This document shows, one piece after another, positions 33,770-42,073 of a stretch of 64,000 bases of DNA. The DNA is from Streptomyces cupreus (GTDB lineage: Bacteria > Actinomycetota > Actinomycetes > Streptomycetales > Streptomycetaceae), in contig NZ_JACMSF010000002.1 in NCBI RefSeq assembly GCF_014257025.1, positions 62,001 through 126,000 on the forward strand, read 5' to 3'. A program made the translations under genes and the position numbers. The notes beneath the pieces were generated by a model. That model saw only the letters and a list, made by a program, of their open reading frames with translations, was not told the DNA's origin and searched no databases. The number at the start of each line of letters is the position of its first letter. Position 1 is the stretch's first letter.

Positions 33770-34522
33770 TCAGCTCACCGTCCGCTTCTCGATCTTCTTG
33801 TCGCCCGCCTGCTCCGGGGTGAGGGCGACCACCCGCTTCACGAAGATCCCCGGCAGATGCACCGCGTCCGGATCGATCTCACCGGGCTCGACGAGCTCCT
33901 CCACCTCGGCGATCGTGACCCGCCCGGCCATCGCGGCCAGCGGATTGAAGTTCCGGGAGGACTTGTTGAAGACCAGGTTTCCGTGCCGGTCCCCCTTCGC
34001 CGCCCGCACCAGTGCGAAGTCGGTACGGATCCCGTGCTCCAGCACGTACTCGGTGCCGTCGAACTCGCGGACCTCCTTCGGCGGCGAGACGAGAGAGACA
34101 CCTCCCTGTCCGTCGTAGCGCCACGGCAGCCCGCCCTCGGCGACCTGTGTACCCACTCCGGCCGGGGTGTAGAAGGCGGGGATCCCGGCGCCGCCGGCGC
34201 GCAGCCGCTCGGCGAGCGTGCCCTGCGGGATCATCTCCACCTCCAGTTCCCCCGCCAGGTACTGCCGGGCGAACTCCTTGTTCGCCCCTATGTAGGACCC
34301 GGTGACCCGCGCGATCCGCCCGGCCGCGAGCAGCACCGCCAGCCCCGACTCCATCGCCCCGCAGTTGTTCGAGACCACCGACAACCCGCCGGTGCCCTGC
34401 TCGTACAGGGCCTGGATGAGCACATTGGGCACACCGCTCAGCCCGAAACCACCCACCGCCAGCGATGCGCCGTCGGGCACATCTGCCACCGCCTCGACGG
34501 CCGTGGCGACCACCTTGTCCAT
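33770..34522 (-). CDS. pcaI: 3-oxoadipate CoA-transferase alpha subunit
   Basis: 250 residues. Subunit A of family I CoA-transferases, with the glycine-rich motif VGGFGLSGVPNVLI near 27-40 and YIGANKEFARQYLAGELEVE. First gene of the pcaIJFHGBL operon, transcribed away from pcaV. ATG at 34522. A 26-bp palindrome lies 37 bp upstream of the start codon. Confidence 0.93.
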   Translation of the reverse strand: MDKVVATAVEAVADVPDGASLAVGGFGLSGVPNVLIQALYEQGTGGLSVVSNNCGAMESGLAVLLAAGRIARVTGSYIGANKEFARQYLAGELEVEMIPQGTLAERLRAGGAGIPAFYTPAGVGTQVAEGGLPWRYDGQGGVSLVSPPKEVREFDGTEYVLEHGIRTDFALVRAAKGDRHGNLVFNKSSRNFNPLAAMAGRVTIAEVEELVEPGEIDPDAVHLPGIFVKRVVALTPEQAGDKKIEKRTVS

Positions 34523-34558
34523 CCGTGAAGCCCCATCTCGTCCGAGCGCCCGGTTCAG

Positions 34559-34584
34559 GAATTAGTCAGGGCACTGAGTATTTC
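34559..34584. promoter_or_regulatory. 26-bp palindrome before pcaI (candidate PcaV operator)
   Basis: GAATTAGTCAG, spacer GGCA, CTGAGTATTTC: the 11-nt arms match at 9 positions. It lies in the pcaI promoter region, where the MarR-type repressor PcaV is known in S. coelicolor to repress the pca operon until protocatechuate binds. Confidence 0.6.
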
Positions 34585-34682
34585 AGCGAGGTGCCCTTCA
34601 CGCTGCCACTGGCGGGGCGAAGCGTCAAGACCTTGGGAAAACGGCAGGTCGCTGGTGCAGACGGTGCCCGCCGCTCCAGGTA

Positions 34683-34701
34683 TCGTTCAGTGCACCAACG
34701 A
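34683..34701. promoter_or_regulatory. Inverted repeat before pcaV
   Basis: TCGTT (34683-34687) pairs with AACGA (34697-34701) around CAGTGCACC. It shares TCAGTGC with the palindrome before pcaI and lies 20 bp before the pcaV start, consistent with autoregulation. Confidence 0.4.
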
Positions 34702-34721
34702 ATTCGACGAGGGGAGCGCAC

Positions 34722-35186
34722 ATGGCCGCGGTGGATCTGACCACCCACCCCGGGCACCTGGCCCGGCGGTTGCAGCAGGCGCACTACCTGCTGTGGAACA
34801 CGATGGTCTCGGAGGAGATCACCTCACCCCAGTTCGCCGTTCTGAACGCGCTCGTCGCCGAGCCCGGGCTCGACCAGCGGACGGTGGGGGAGCGGGTGGG
34901 GCTCGACCGGTCCACCATCGCGGAGGTCATCAGCCGGCTCGGCCGCCGTGGACTGCTGGACAAGGTCCGCGACCCGGCGGACGGCCGCCGCTTCCTGCTG
35001 CGCCTGACGGACGACGGGGTGCGCACCCACCGCAAGCTCACCGTGCGCACGGCCCGGATGAACCAGGTCTTCCTCGCCCCACTCTCCGCCGCGGAACAGA
35101 CCGTCTTCTTCGACCTCATCCGGCGTGTCGCGGACGCGGCCGAGGGGCTCCGCAATCCCGCGGAACCCCTCGTCTCACAAGGCTGA
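34722..35186 (+). CDS. pcaV: MarR-family protocatechuate-responsive repressor
   Basis: 154 residues. Winged HTH with LDQRTVGERVGLDRSTIAEV near 50-70 and wing DPADGRRFLLRLT. The N-terminal arginines (LARRLQQAHYLLW, about 14-16) match the position of the ligand-binding Arg described for S. coelicolor PcaV. ATG at 34722 follows GAGGGGAG. Divergent from pcaI, as for known pcaV. Confidence 0.9.
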   Translation: MAAVDLTTHPGHLARRLQQAHYLLWNTMVSEEITSPQFAVLNALVAEPGLDQRTVGERVGLDRSTIAEVISRLGRRGLLDKVRDPADGRRFLLRLTDDGVRTHRKLTVRTARMNQVFLAPLSAAEQTVFFDLIRRVADAAEGLRNPAEPLVSQG

Positions 35187-35202
35187 CCGAGCCGTCCGGA
35201 CC

Positions 35203-36204
35203 TCAGACCGCCTTCGCGTACACCACCCACACCTGGCCCTTCGCGAAGTTCACCGGGCTGCCGTGCTCGGTCGTGAACTCGGTGCCGTCCGTGGGCGTGG
35301 CGCGCTTCCAGCCGACGTCGTAGGCCCGTCCGTCGCGCAGCACCTTCGCCTTCCCCGAGCCCACCGTCTCGGTGTACGGCGTGTAGTTGCCGTTGGAGTC
35401 GTGGTAGTCGGACTTGCGGATCTTGACGTACTGCACGACGACCGTCGCGGGGGCCAGTCGCTTGCCGTCCGTCTGCACGGTCGGTGCGCCGTCCTGCGAG
35501 ACCAGCCAGCGCCCCCGGCTCTCGGACCAGGAGAAGGTGAAGCTCGCGGCCGGGTAGCGGACGGTCTCCGAGGTGTCCGCCGTACCGCCGGAGGGTGCGG
35601 CGCCGTAGCGGAAGCCGGTGGTGGTGAGCGCGCCGGGGCCGGGCGCCGAGGACAGCAGTCGGGCGGGGCGCAGGTAGAGGTTGTGCGGGGCGGGCTTGTC
35701 GGTGCCGCGGTAGTAGGCGCCGGAGGTCTCGCCCGGCGGCTGCGCGTTGAGCGGGGCCTTGTCGATCAGCGGGAGCAGCTTGCGCTGGGCCCCGGAGAAG
35801 GCGAGCGTCGGCTCGTCGAACTGGCGCAGCAGTTCCAGGTCGGACTCGCGTGCGCTGCGCACCGGGCCGACGGCCTTGGGCAGCTTCGTCGCGTACACCG
35901 CCATCAGCCGGCTCAGCCCGCCCTCGACCTGTTCGACGTAGACGATGTCCGCGGCAGCGATGCCGGTCTGGGGCCTGGCCCGGCGAATGTTGTCGATCTT
36001 CACGGCGAGGACCGAGTCTGTTGCTGTGGGGGTCTGTTCGGGGCTCTGATCCTGTTCCCGGGTCGGTGGGCGTCCGTCGTCGCGCCCCTCGCCCGGCGTG
36101 GTGCAACCCGCTGCCAGGGAGATCGTCATCGCCGTGGCCAGCAGTGCCGCGGTCGTCGCGACGCGTCTGGTACGCGCCCTGCGTCCCATGCCCACCGGCG
36201 CCAC
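35203..36204 (-). CDS. DUF3048 (YerB-like) lipoprotein
   Basis: 333 residues. Lipoprotein signal with lipobox SLAAGC near residue 33, an acidic linker, then the DUF3048 domain: VLAVKIDNIRRARPQTGI, DIVYVEQVEGGLSRLMAVY, GPVRSARESDLELL. The C-terminal subdomain ends TEHGSPVNFAKGQVWVVY. In Gram-positives the family is extracytoplasmic and of unknown role, probably cell-wall linked. GTG at 36204 or ATG at 36189 may be the start. The 3' end converges on pcaV with 16 bp between. Confidence 0.85.
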   Translation of the reverse strand: MAPVGMGRRARTRRVATTAALLATAMTISLAAGCTTPGEGRDDGRPPTREQDQSPEQTPTATDSVLAVKIDNIRRARPQTGIAAADIVYVEQVEGGLSRLMAVYATKLPKAVGPVRSARESDLELLRQFDEPTLAFSGAQRKLLPLIDKAPLNAQPPGETSGAYYRGTDKPAPHNLYLRPARLLSSAPGPGALTTTGFRYGAAPSGGTADTSETVRYPAASFTFSWSESRGRWLVSQDGAPTVQTDGKRLAPATVVVQYVKIRKSDYHDSNGNYTPYTETVGSGKAKVLRDGRAYDVGWKRATPTDGTEFTTEHGSPVNFAKGQVWVVYAKAV

Positions 36205-36362
36205 CCCGTTCTCTTGTCATGATTGTGCGCTTGTAAGTTCATTACTGGCCATACCCGCTCGAATCTCATTACCCGCGTGAAATACACCGATCGGCGCACC
36301 CACGGTTCACGCCTGCGGCCCCGGGTACCCGGGGCGCGGATCTGATGGAGGGAGCCGGTGGC

Positions 36363-37553
36363 GTGAAGGCTGTGACGTGGCAGGGCAAGCGGGACGTCCG
36401 AGTGGAGAACGTGCCCGATCCGACGATCCAGGAGCCCACGGACGCGGTCGTCCGCATCACCTCCAGCGGGTTGTGCGGCTCCGACCTGCATCTGTACGAG
36501 GTACTCACCCCGTTCATGACGCCGGGCGACATCCTCGGACACGAACCGATGGGCATCGTCGAGGAGGTCGGCGCGGGCGTGATGGACCTGCGGGCGGGCG
36601 ACCGGGTCGTGGTGCCGTTCCAGATCGCCTGCGGCGACTGCTGGATGTGCCTGAACGGACTGCCCACCCAGTGCGAGACCACCCAGGTCACCGGCGAGGG
36701 CATGGGCGCCGCCCTCTTCGGCTACACCCGGCTGTACGGCGCGGTGCCGGGCGGTCAGGCCGAGTATCTGCGCGTCCCGCAGGCGCAGTACGGCCCGATC
36801 AAGGTGCCCGAGGGCCCGCCCGACGACCGTTTCGTCTACCTCTCCGACGTGCTGCCCACCGCCTGGCAGGCGGTGTCGTACGCCGGAGTCCCCGAGGGCG
36901 GCAGCATCGCGGTGCTCGGACTCGGGCCGATCGGCGACATGGCCTGCCGCATCGCCCAGGTGCGCGGCGCCGGGAGCGTGTTCGGCGTGGACCTGGTCAC
37001 CGAGCGGCTGCGCCGGGCGCGGGACCGGGGCGTGGAGACCTTCGACCTCAGGGACTTCGACAGCGAGAAGGACCTCATCACGGCCATCCGCGACCGCACC
37101 GACGGCCGCGGACCCGACGCCGTGATCGACGCGGTCGGCACCGAGGCCCACGGCAGCGCCGCCGCCCGCCTCGCCCAGCAGGCCACCGGCCTGCTCCCGA
37201 GGGCACTGGGCGGGAAGCTCGCGGAACGGTTCAGCGTCGACCGGCTCGCCGCCCTGCACACCGCCATCGAACTGGTCCGCCGCGGCGGCACCCTCTCCCT
37301 CGTCGGCGTCTACGGCGGCACCGCCGACCCGCTGCCGCTGCTCACCCTGTTCGACAAGCAGCTCCAGATCCGCATGGGCCAGGCCAACGTCCGCCGCTGG
37401 GCCGACGAGATCATGCCGTACCTGACGGACGAAGACCCGCTCGGTGTCGACGACTTCGCCACCCACCACGTGCCGCTCACCGACGCGCCGCACGCCTACG
37501 AGATGTTCCAGCGCAAGCAGGACGGCGCGGTCAAGGTGCTGATGCGGCCCTGA
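36363..37553 (+). CDS. Zinc-dependent alcohol dehydrogenase, formaldehyde dehydrogenase-like
   Basis: 396-residue medium-chain dehydrogenase. Catalytic zinc ligands GLCGSDLHLYE and GHEPMGIVEEVG; structural zinc cysteines CGDCWMCLNGLPTQC; nucleotide motif VLGLGPIGDMACRIAQ. The insertion around residues 270-295 (GLLPRALGGKLAERF) is typical of the glutathione-independent formaldehyde dehydrogenase subgroup. GTG at 36363 is preferred because the product then starts MKAVTWQGKRDV as family members do. It might oxidise formaldehyde released by the VanA-like demethylase; this is inference from pathway context. Confidence 0.82.
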   Translation: MKAVTWQGKRDVRVENVPDPTIQEPTDAVVRITSSGLCGSDLHLYEVLTPFMTPGDILGHEPMGIVEEVGAGVMDLRAGDRVVVPFQIACGDCWMCLNGLPTQCETTQVTGEGMGAALFGYTRLYGAVPGGQAEYLRVPQAQYGPIKVPEGPPDDRFVYLSDVLPTAWQAVSYAGVPEGGSIAVLGLGPIGDMACRIAQVRGAGSVFGVDLVTERLRRARDRGVETFDLRDFDSEKDLITAIRDRTDGRGPDAVIDAVGTEAHGSAAARLAQQATGLLPRALGGKLAERFSVDRLAALHTAIELVRRGGTLSLVGVYGGTADPLPLLTLFDKQLQIRMGQANVRRWADEIMPYLTDEDPLGVDDFATHHVPLTDAPHAYEMFQRKQDGAVKVLMRP

Positions 37554-38618
37554 TCAGCCGCCGAGGATCTCGTCCAGGTCGTACCGGACCGGCTCCTGAA
37601 GCTGGGCGTACGTACAGCTCTCCGGGGTCCGGTCCGGGCGCCAGCGGCGGAACCGGGCCGTGTGCCGGAAGCGCGCCCCGTTCTCCATGTGGTCGTATGC
37701 CACCTCGCACACCCGCTCCGGTCTGAGCGGCACCCAGGACAGGTCCTTCTTGCCGGACCAGCGGCTCGGCGCCCCCGGCAGCCGGGCCGACTCGTGCGCC
37801 GCCTCCTCGGCCCAGGCCGCCCAGGGATGCCCGGTGACCTCGTCCATGCGCAGCGGCTCCAGCTCCTCGACCAGCTCGGCGCGCACCTTCATGGAGAAGG
37901 CGGCGGACACCCCGACATGCTGGAGGGCGCCCTGGTCGTCGTAGAGCCCGAGCAGCAGCGAGCCGACGACGGGGCCGCTCTTGTGCAGCCGGTACCCGGC
38001 CACGACCACATCGGCCGTCCGCTCATGCTTGATCTTGAACATGGCCCGCTCGTCCTGGAGATACCGAGAGGCGAGCGGCTTGGCGATCACCCCGTCGAGA
38101 CCGGCCCCCTCGTACTGCTCGAACCACTGCTCGGCCACCTCGACGTCGGTCGTCGCCGGCGCCACATGCACCGGCGGCGTCGCCTCGGCCAGCGCCCTGG
38201 TCAGCAGCTCCCGGCGGTCGGTCAGCGGCACGTCCAGCAGCGACTCGTCCGCCAGCGCCAGCAGATCGAAGGCGACGAAGGAGGCCGGGGTCCGCTCGGC
38301 GAGCGTCCGCACCCGGGAGGCCGCCGGATGGATCCGCTCGGTGAGCGCGTCGAAGTCCAGCCGCCCCTCCCGCGCGATCACGATCTCCCCATCCAGCACG
38401 CACCGCTCGGGCAGCGACTCCTTGAGCGCCTCCACCAGCTCGGGAAAGTACCTGGTCAACGGCTTGGTGGTACGGCTGCCCAGCTCGACCTCGTCCCCGT
38501 CCCGGAACACGATCGCCCGGAAGCCGTCCCACTTCGCCTCGTACTGCATGCCCGGCGGGATCTTCGCCACCGACTTGGCGAGCATCGGCTTCACGGGCGG
38601 CATCACCGGGAGGTCCAT
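37554..38618 (-). CDS. ATP-dependent DNA ligase (LigC type)
   Basis: 354 residues. Adenylation motif I EAKWDGFRA (Lys near 29), motif III FVAFDLLAL, motif IV GVIAKPLAS, motif V MFKIKHE, and a C-terminal OB fold. Lacks polymerase and nuclease domains, so matches stand-alone LigC ligases. Convergent with the zinc dehydrogenase with no bases between stops, and divergent from the LigD-type polymerase. Probably seals breaks during end joining or base excision repair. Confidence 0.9.
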   Translation of the reverse strand: MDLPVMPPVKPMLAKSVAKIPPGMQYEAKWDGFRAIVFRDGDEVELGSRTTKPLTRYFPELVEALKESLPERCVLDGEIVIAREGRLDFDALTERIHPAASRVRTLAERTPASFVAFDLLALADESLLDVPLTDRRELLTRALAEATPPVHVAPATTDVEVAEQWFEQYEGAGLDGVIAKPLASRYLQDERAMFKIKHERTADVVVAGYRLHKSGPVVGSLLLGLYDDQGALQHVGVSAAFSMKVRAELVEELEPLRMDEVTGHPWAAWAEEAAHESARLPGAPSRWSGKKDLSWVPLRPERVCEVAYDHMENGARFRHTARFRRWRPDRTPESCTYAQLQEPVRYDLDEILGG

Positions 38619-38671
38619 GGCTCGACTCTAGGTACGGTTCGTGATGTCCGCCCCTCGGCCGCGGCGCGTCG

Positions 38672-38782
38672 CTACCGCGCTCGCCGCGCCCGGACCTCCT
38701 TGCAGAACTCGCGCCCGATCACGACGCCCGCTCCGGCGACGGCGAGGACGATGGCCAGTCCGATGAGTCCCGGGAAGATCAT
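38672..38782 (-). CDS. 36-residue single-helix membrane protein
   Basis: ATG at 38782 begins MIFPGLIGLAIVLAVAGAGV, one membrane helix, followed by a basic tail (IGREFCKEVRARRAR). Codon use is strongly third-position GC. Located between the divergent ligase and polymerase genes. The ribosome site is weak, so the call is tentative. Not a known family to me. Confidence 0.4.
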   Translation of the reverse strand: MIFPGLIGLAIVLAVAGAGVVIGREFCKEVRARRAR

Positions 38783-38874
38783 GCCGCCATCATCGCAGGT
38801 GATCACACGCCGCGGATGCGGCGTCCGGTTCCGCCCGGTATGCGAGCCATGAGAGGTGCGCCTACCGTGGCCGC

Positions 38875-39900
38875 ATGGGTGAAGCGGTGGAGTTGGAGGC
38901 GGGCGGGCGCACGGTACGGCTGTCCAGTCCGGACAAGGTCTTCTTCCCGGAGCGCGGTTTCACCAAGCTGGATCTCGCCCGGTACTACCAGGCCGTCGGA
39001 CCCGGCATTCTGCGCGCCCTGCGGAACCGGCCCACCACTTTGGAGCGCTATCCGGACGGGGTGAACGGGGAGAACTTCTTCCAGAAGCGGGCCCCCAAGA
39101 ACATGCCCGACTGGATTCCCACCGCCCACATCACCTTCCCCAGCGGCCGCAGCGCCGACGAGATGTGCCCGACCGAGGAGGCGGCCGTGCTCTGGGCCGC
39201 CCAGTACAGCACGCTCACCTTCCACCCCTGGCCGGTGCGCCGCGACGACGTCGACAGCCCCGACGAACTCCGGATCGACCTCGACCCGCAGCCCGGCACC
39301 GACTTCGACGACGCGGTCCGCGCCGCGCACGAACTGAGAGCCGTGCTCGACGAGTTCGGCGGGCTCAGGGGCTGGCCCAAGACCTCCGGCGGACGCGGTC
39401 TGCATGTCTTCGTGCCGATCGAGCCGCGCTGGACGTTCACCCAGGTCCGCCGTGCCGCCATCGCCGTCGGGCGGGAGATGGAGCGCCGGATGCCCGAGCA
39501 GGTGACCATCAAGTGGTGGAAGGAGGAGCGGGGCGAGCGCATCTTCATCGACTACAACCAGACCGCCCGCGACCGCACCATCGCCTCCGCCTACTCCGTA
39601 CGCCCCCGCCCGCACGCCCCCGTCTCCGCACCCCTGCGCTGGGACGAGGTCGGCACCGCCCACCCCCGTGACTTCGACCTGGCGACCATGCCGGCGCGCT
39701 TCGCCGAACTCGGCGACGTCCACGCCGACATGGACGACCACCGCTTCTCCCTGGACGAGCTGCTGGAGCTGGCCCGCCGGGACGAGCACGACCACGGGCT
39801 CGGCGATCTGCCGTACCCGCCCGAGTATCCGAAGATGCCGGGGGAACCCAAGCGGGTACAGCCGAGCAGAGCCCGCAAAGAGGGGCCTACAGCTCCTTGA
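38875..39900 (+). CDS. LigD-type primase-polymerase (end-joining)
   Basis: 341 residues of the archaeo-eukaryotic primase fold. Metal-binding aspartates lie in ELRIDLDPQPG near 140, PKTSGGRGLHVFVP is the nucleotide loop and ERIFIDYNQTARDRT carries the third acidic residue. It corresponds to the polymerase domain of LigD without ligase or nuclease parts; such split arrangements with LigC are known in actinomycetes. It extends and fills DNA ends in nonhomologous end joining. ATG at 38875. No ku gene is in the window. The last residues are encoded within the antisense end of the next gene (14-nt overlap). Confidence 0.9.
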   Translation: MGEAVELEAGGRTVRLSSPDKVFFPERGFTKLDLARYYQAVGPGILRALRNRPTTLERYPDGVNGENFFQKRAPKNMPDWIPTAHITFPSGRSADEMCPTEEAAVLWAAQYSTLTFHPWPVRRDDVDSPDELRIDLDPQPGTDFDDAVRAAHELRAVLDEFGGLRGWPKTSGGRGLHVFVPIEPRWTFTQVRRAAIAVGREMERRMPEQVTIKWWKEERGERIFIDYNQTARDRTIASAYSVRPRPHAPVSAPLRWDEVGTAHPRDFDLATMPARFAELGDVHADMDDHRFSLDELLELARRDEHDHGLGDLPYPPEYPKMPGEPKRVQPSRARKEGPTAP

Positions 39901-42073
39901 TCCGGATGTCCCGGTACGACACCACGTCGGTGGTGCCGTGCACCTGGAGTCCGATGTAGCCGGAGGCGAACCGTCGCCCGTCCGTGCCCGGGTCGTCCGA
40001 GCGGGGCGGGTAGAAGTCCTGGCCGCCGAGGTTGTCGAACTCGTTGATCAGGACGCCGTTGCGGTAGACCGAGTAGTGCTGGTCCACCACCCGGATCTCG
40101 TAGTCGTTCCAGGTGCCCTTCTCGGTCACGCCCGCGCCGGCCAGGCCGACCCGGTCGAACCCGTAGATCGAGCCCGTCTTGTACATGTCGCCGTCGGGCC
40201 GGTCGAGCACCTGCACCTCGTGCCCGTACTTGATGGCGACCCACTCGGGGCGGGTCTCCTCGGGGTGGTCGTGGACCCATGGGAAGCGCACGAACACACC
40301 GGAGTTGGCGTTCCCGGTGCCAGGAGCGTCGTCACGCCACTGCAGGCGCAGCGAGAAGTCGCCGTACTTGCGCTCGGGGAACCACAGCATGCCGAGCCCG
40401 GCCTTGGTGGTGCCGCTGGTCATCGACCTGTCGGCGTTGAGACCGAACGAACCGCCGCCCACGTGCTGCCACTTGGCGAAGGAGCCGGAGCTACCGTCGA
40501 AGATCGTGCGGTAGCCCTCGGTCTGGCCCGGCCTGCCGATGCCGGACTGGCGGGCGGCCTTGGCGATGGCGTTGTACTCGCGCTGGTCGATGACCCCTTC
40601 CTTCAGCAGCCGGTCCAGGACCGTCTTCACATGCTTGAGGAACAGCGTGTGGGACGTCCACTCCTTCTCGTCCTCGATCAACTCATTGATCCGGCAACGG
40701 TTGCCGGTGACCCGGTTCGGCACTCCGGAGTCGACCGTGCCGACGATCACCGTCAACCGCTCGTCGTACTCGGGACAGGGCGGCGCGGGCACTTCGCCCG
40801 CCACGACCGTGAAGCTCACGGTCCGGGCCGCGGAGGTGTTGCCCGCCGTGTCGGTCGCCCGGTACGCGAGGGTGTGCGCGCCCGCGCGGTCGACGATCAC
40901 GGGTGCGGTGTACGCGAGATAGGGCCCGCCGTCGAGCGAGTACTCGATGCTCGCGACCCCGCCCGCATCGGTCGCGCTGACCGTGACCTTGGCGTTCGCC
41001 ACATACGCGCCGTCGGAGTTGCGCGTGCCCTCCACGGTCACGCCCGTCACCGGCGGGGTCGTGTCCTGCGGCGGCGCGGCGACCACCGTGAACTCCACGC
41101 TCTTGTCCGCCGCCACATTCCCCGCCTTGTCGGTGGCGCGGAACCGGACGGTGTGCGTGCCCACCTGATGGACCATCACCGGCATGGTGTACGGCTGCCA
41201 GGCGCCGGTTCCGACGGCGTACTCGATGGTGTTGACGCCCGATCCGGTGTCGGAGGCGGTGACGGTCACCGTGGCCATGTCGACATAGGTGCCGTCGGGA
41301 TTGCGCTCACCGCTCACCGTCGCCGAGGTCTCCGGCGGCGTCGTGTCGTCCGAGGGCGGGGACACGACCGTGAACTCGGCGCTCTTCTCGGCGGAGACGT
41401 TCCCCGCCTTGTCGGTCGCCCGGTAACGCACCTTGTGACTGCCGACCTGGTCCACCACGACCGGTGTGGTGTACGGCTGCCAGGCGCCCGTGTCGCCGAT
41501 CGCGTACTCGACGCGGTCCACCCCGGAGCCGCCCTCGTCCGTGGCCCGGATCGTCACACTCGCCGAACCGACGTACTCGCCCTGCGAGTTCTGCGTGCCG
41601 CTGATCTGGACCGAGGTCGCGGGCGCGGTCGTGTCCTCGCCGGTGCCCTCGGTGACCACCAGGATGCCCTGCATCTGACCGTGTCCGGGGATCGTGCAGG
41701 AGTAGAAGTAGCGGCCCGGGGTGAGCGTGACCTCGGCGGTGTGACGGCCGCCCATGTCGTCGTTCGGGCTCGCCAGGATGTTGAGCTGGACATCGCTGTT
41801 GAACTCGGGGTCGTTGGTGGCGAACGTCAGCGTGTGCGGCATGCCGGTGGTGTTGCCGGTCGCCGCGCTGTTCTCGAAGACGATCGTCGCCGTGCCCGCC
41901 ACCGCCGTCGTGGGCGCCGAGTTGTACTTGGTGATGTCATCGCCCGCGGTCCAGGTCAGCACCTGCTCCGCGACCTGCTGCTCGGTCCGCGCCGTGGAGG
42001 GCGCCGTCTGCAACCCGAGCATGATCAGTACGGCGGCCAACAGGGCCGTCCAGATTCTTCGTTGCCGTATCAC
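39887..42073 (-). CDS. Secreted cupredoxin / Ig-like repeat / DUF1080 protein
   Basis: 728 residues. Signal peptide (RRIWTALLAAVLIMLGLQT), then a plastocyanin-like domain (about 32-130) with copper ligands PHTLTF and CTIPGHGQM. Three repeats of about 95 residues follow, each with the pattern GAWQPYTTPVVVDQVGSH and RATDKAGNVS, the OmpL47/Ig-like fold. The C-terminal 220 residues are DUF1080 (YRTIFDGSSGSFAKWQH, GTWNDYEIRV), a lectin/hydrolase-like fold found in 3-keto-disaccharide hydrolases. GTG at 42073 follows GAGGGGAG and overlaps the stop of the ThuA-sorbosone gene. An exported carbohydrate-active protein with a copper centre; the reaction is unknown. Confidence 0.83.
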   Translation of the reverse strand: MIRQRRIWTALLAAVLIMLGLQTAPSTARTEQQVAEQVLTWTAGDDITKYNSAPTTAVAGTATIVFENSAATGNTTGMPHTLTFATNDPEFNSDVQLNILASPNDDMGGRHTAEVTLTPGRYFYSCTIPGHGQMQGILVVTEGTGEDTTAPATSVQISGTQNSQGEYVGSASVTIRATDEGGSGVDRVEYAIGDTGAWQPYTTPVVVDQVGSHKVRYRATDKAGNVSAEKSAEFTVVSPPSDDTTPPETSATVSGERNPDGTYVDMATVTVTASDTGSGVNTIEYAVGTGAWQPYTMPVMVHQVGTHTVRFRATDKAGNVAADKSVEFTVVAAPPQDTTPPVTGVTVEGTRNSDGAYVANAKVTVSATDAGGVASIEYSLDGGPYLAYTAPVIVDRAGAHTLAYRATDTAGNTSAARTVSFTVVAGEVPAPPCPEYDERLTVIVGTVDSGVPNRVTGNRCRINELIEDEKEWTSHTLFLKHVKTVLDRLLKEGVIDQREYNAIAKAARQSGIGRPGQTEGYRTIFDGSSGSFAKWQHVGGGSFGLNADRSMTSGTTKAGLGMLWFPERKYGDFSLRLQWRDDAPGTGNANSGVFVRFPWVHDHPEETRPEWVAIKYGHEVQVLDRPDGDMYKTGSIYGFDRVGLAGAGVTEKGTWNDYEIRVVDQHYSVYRNGVLINEFDNLGGQDFYPPRSDDPGTDGRRFASGYIGLQVHGTTDVVSYRDIRIKEL

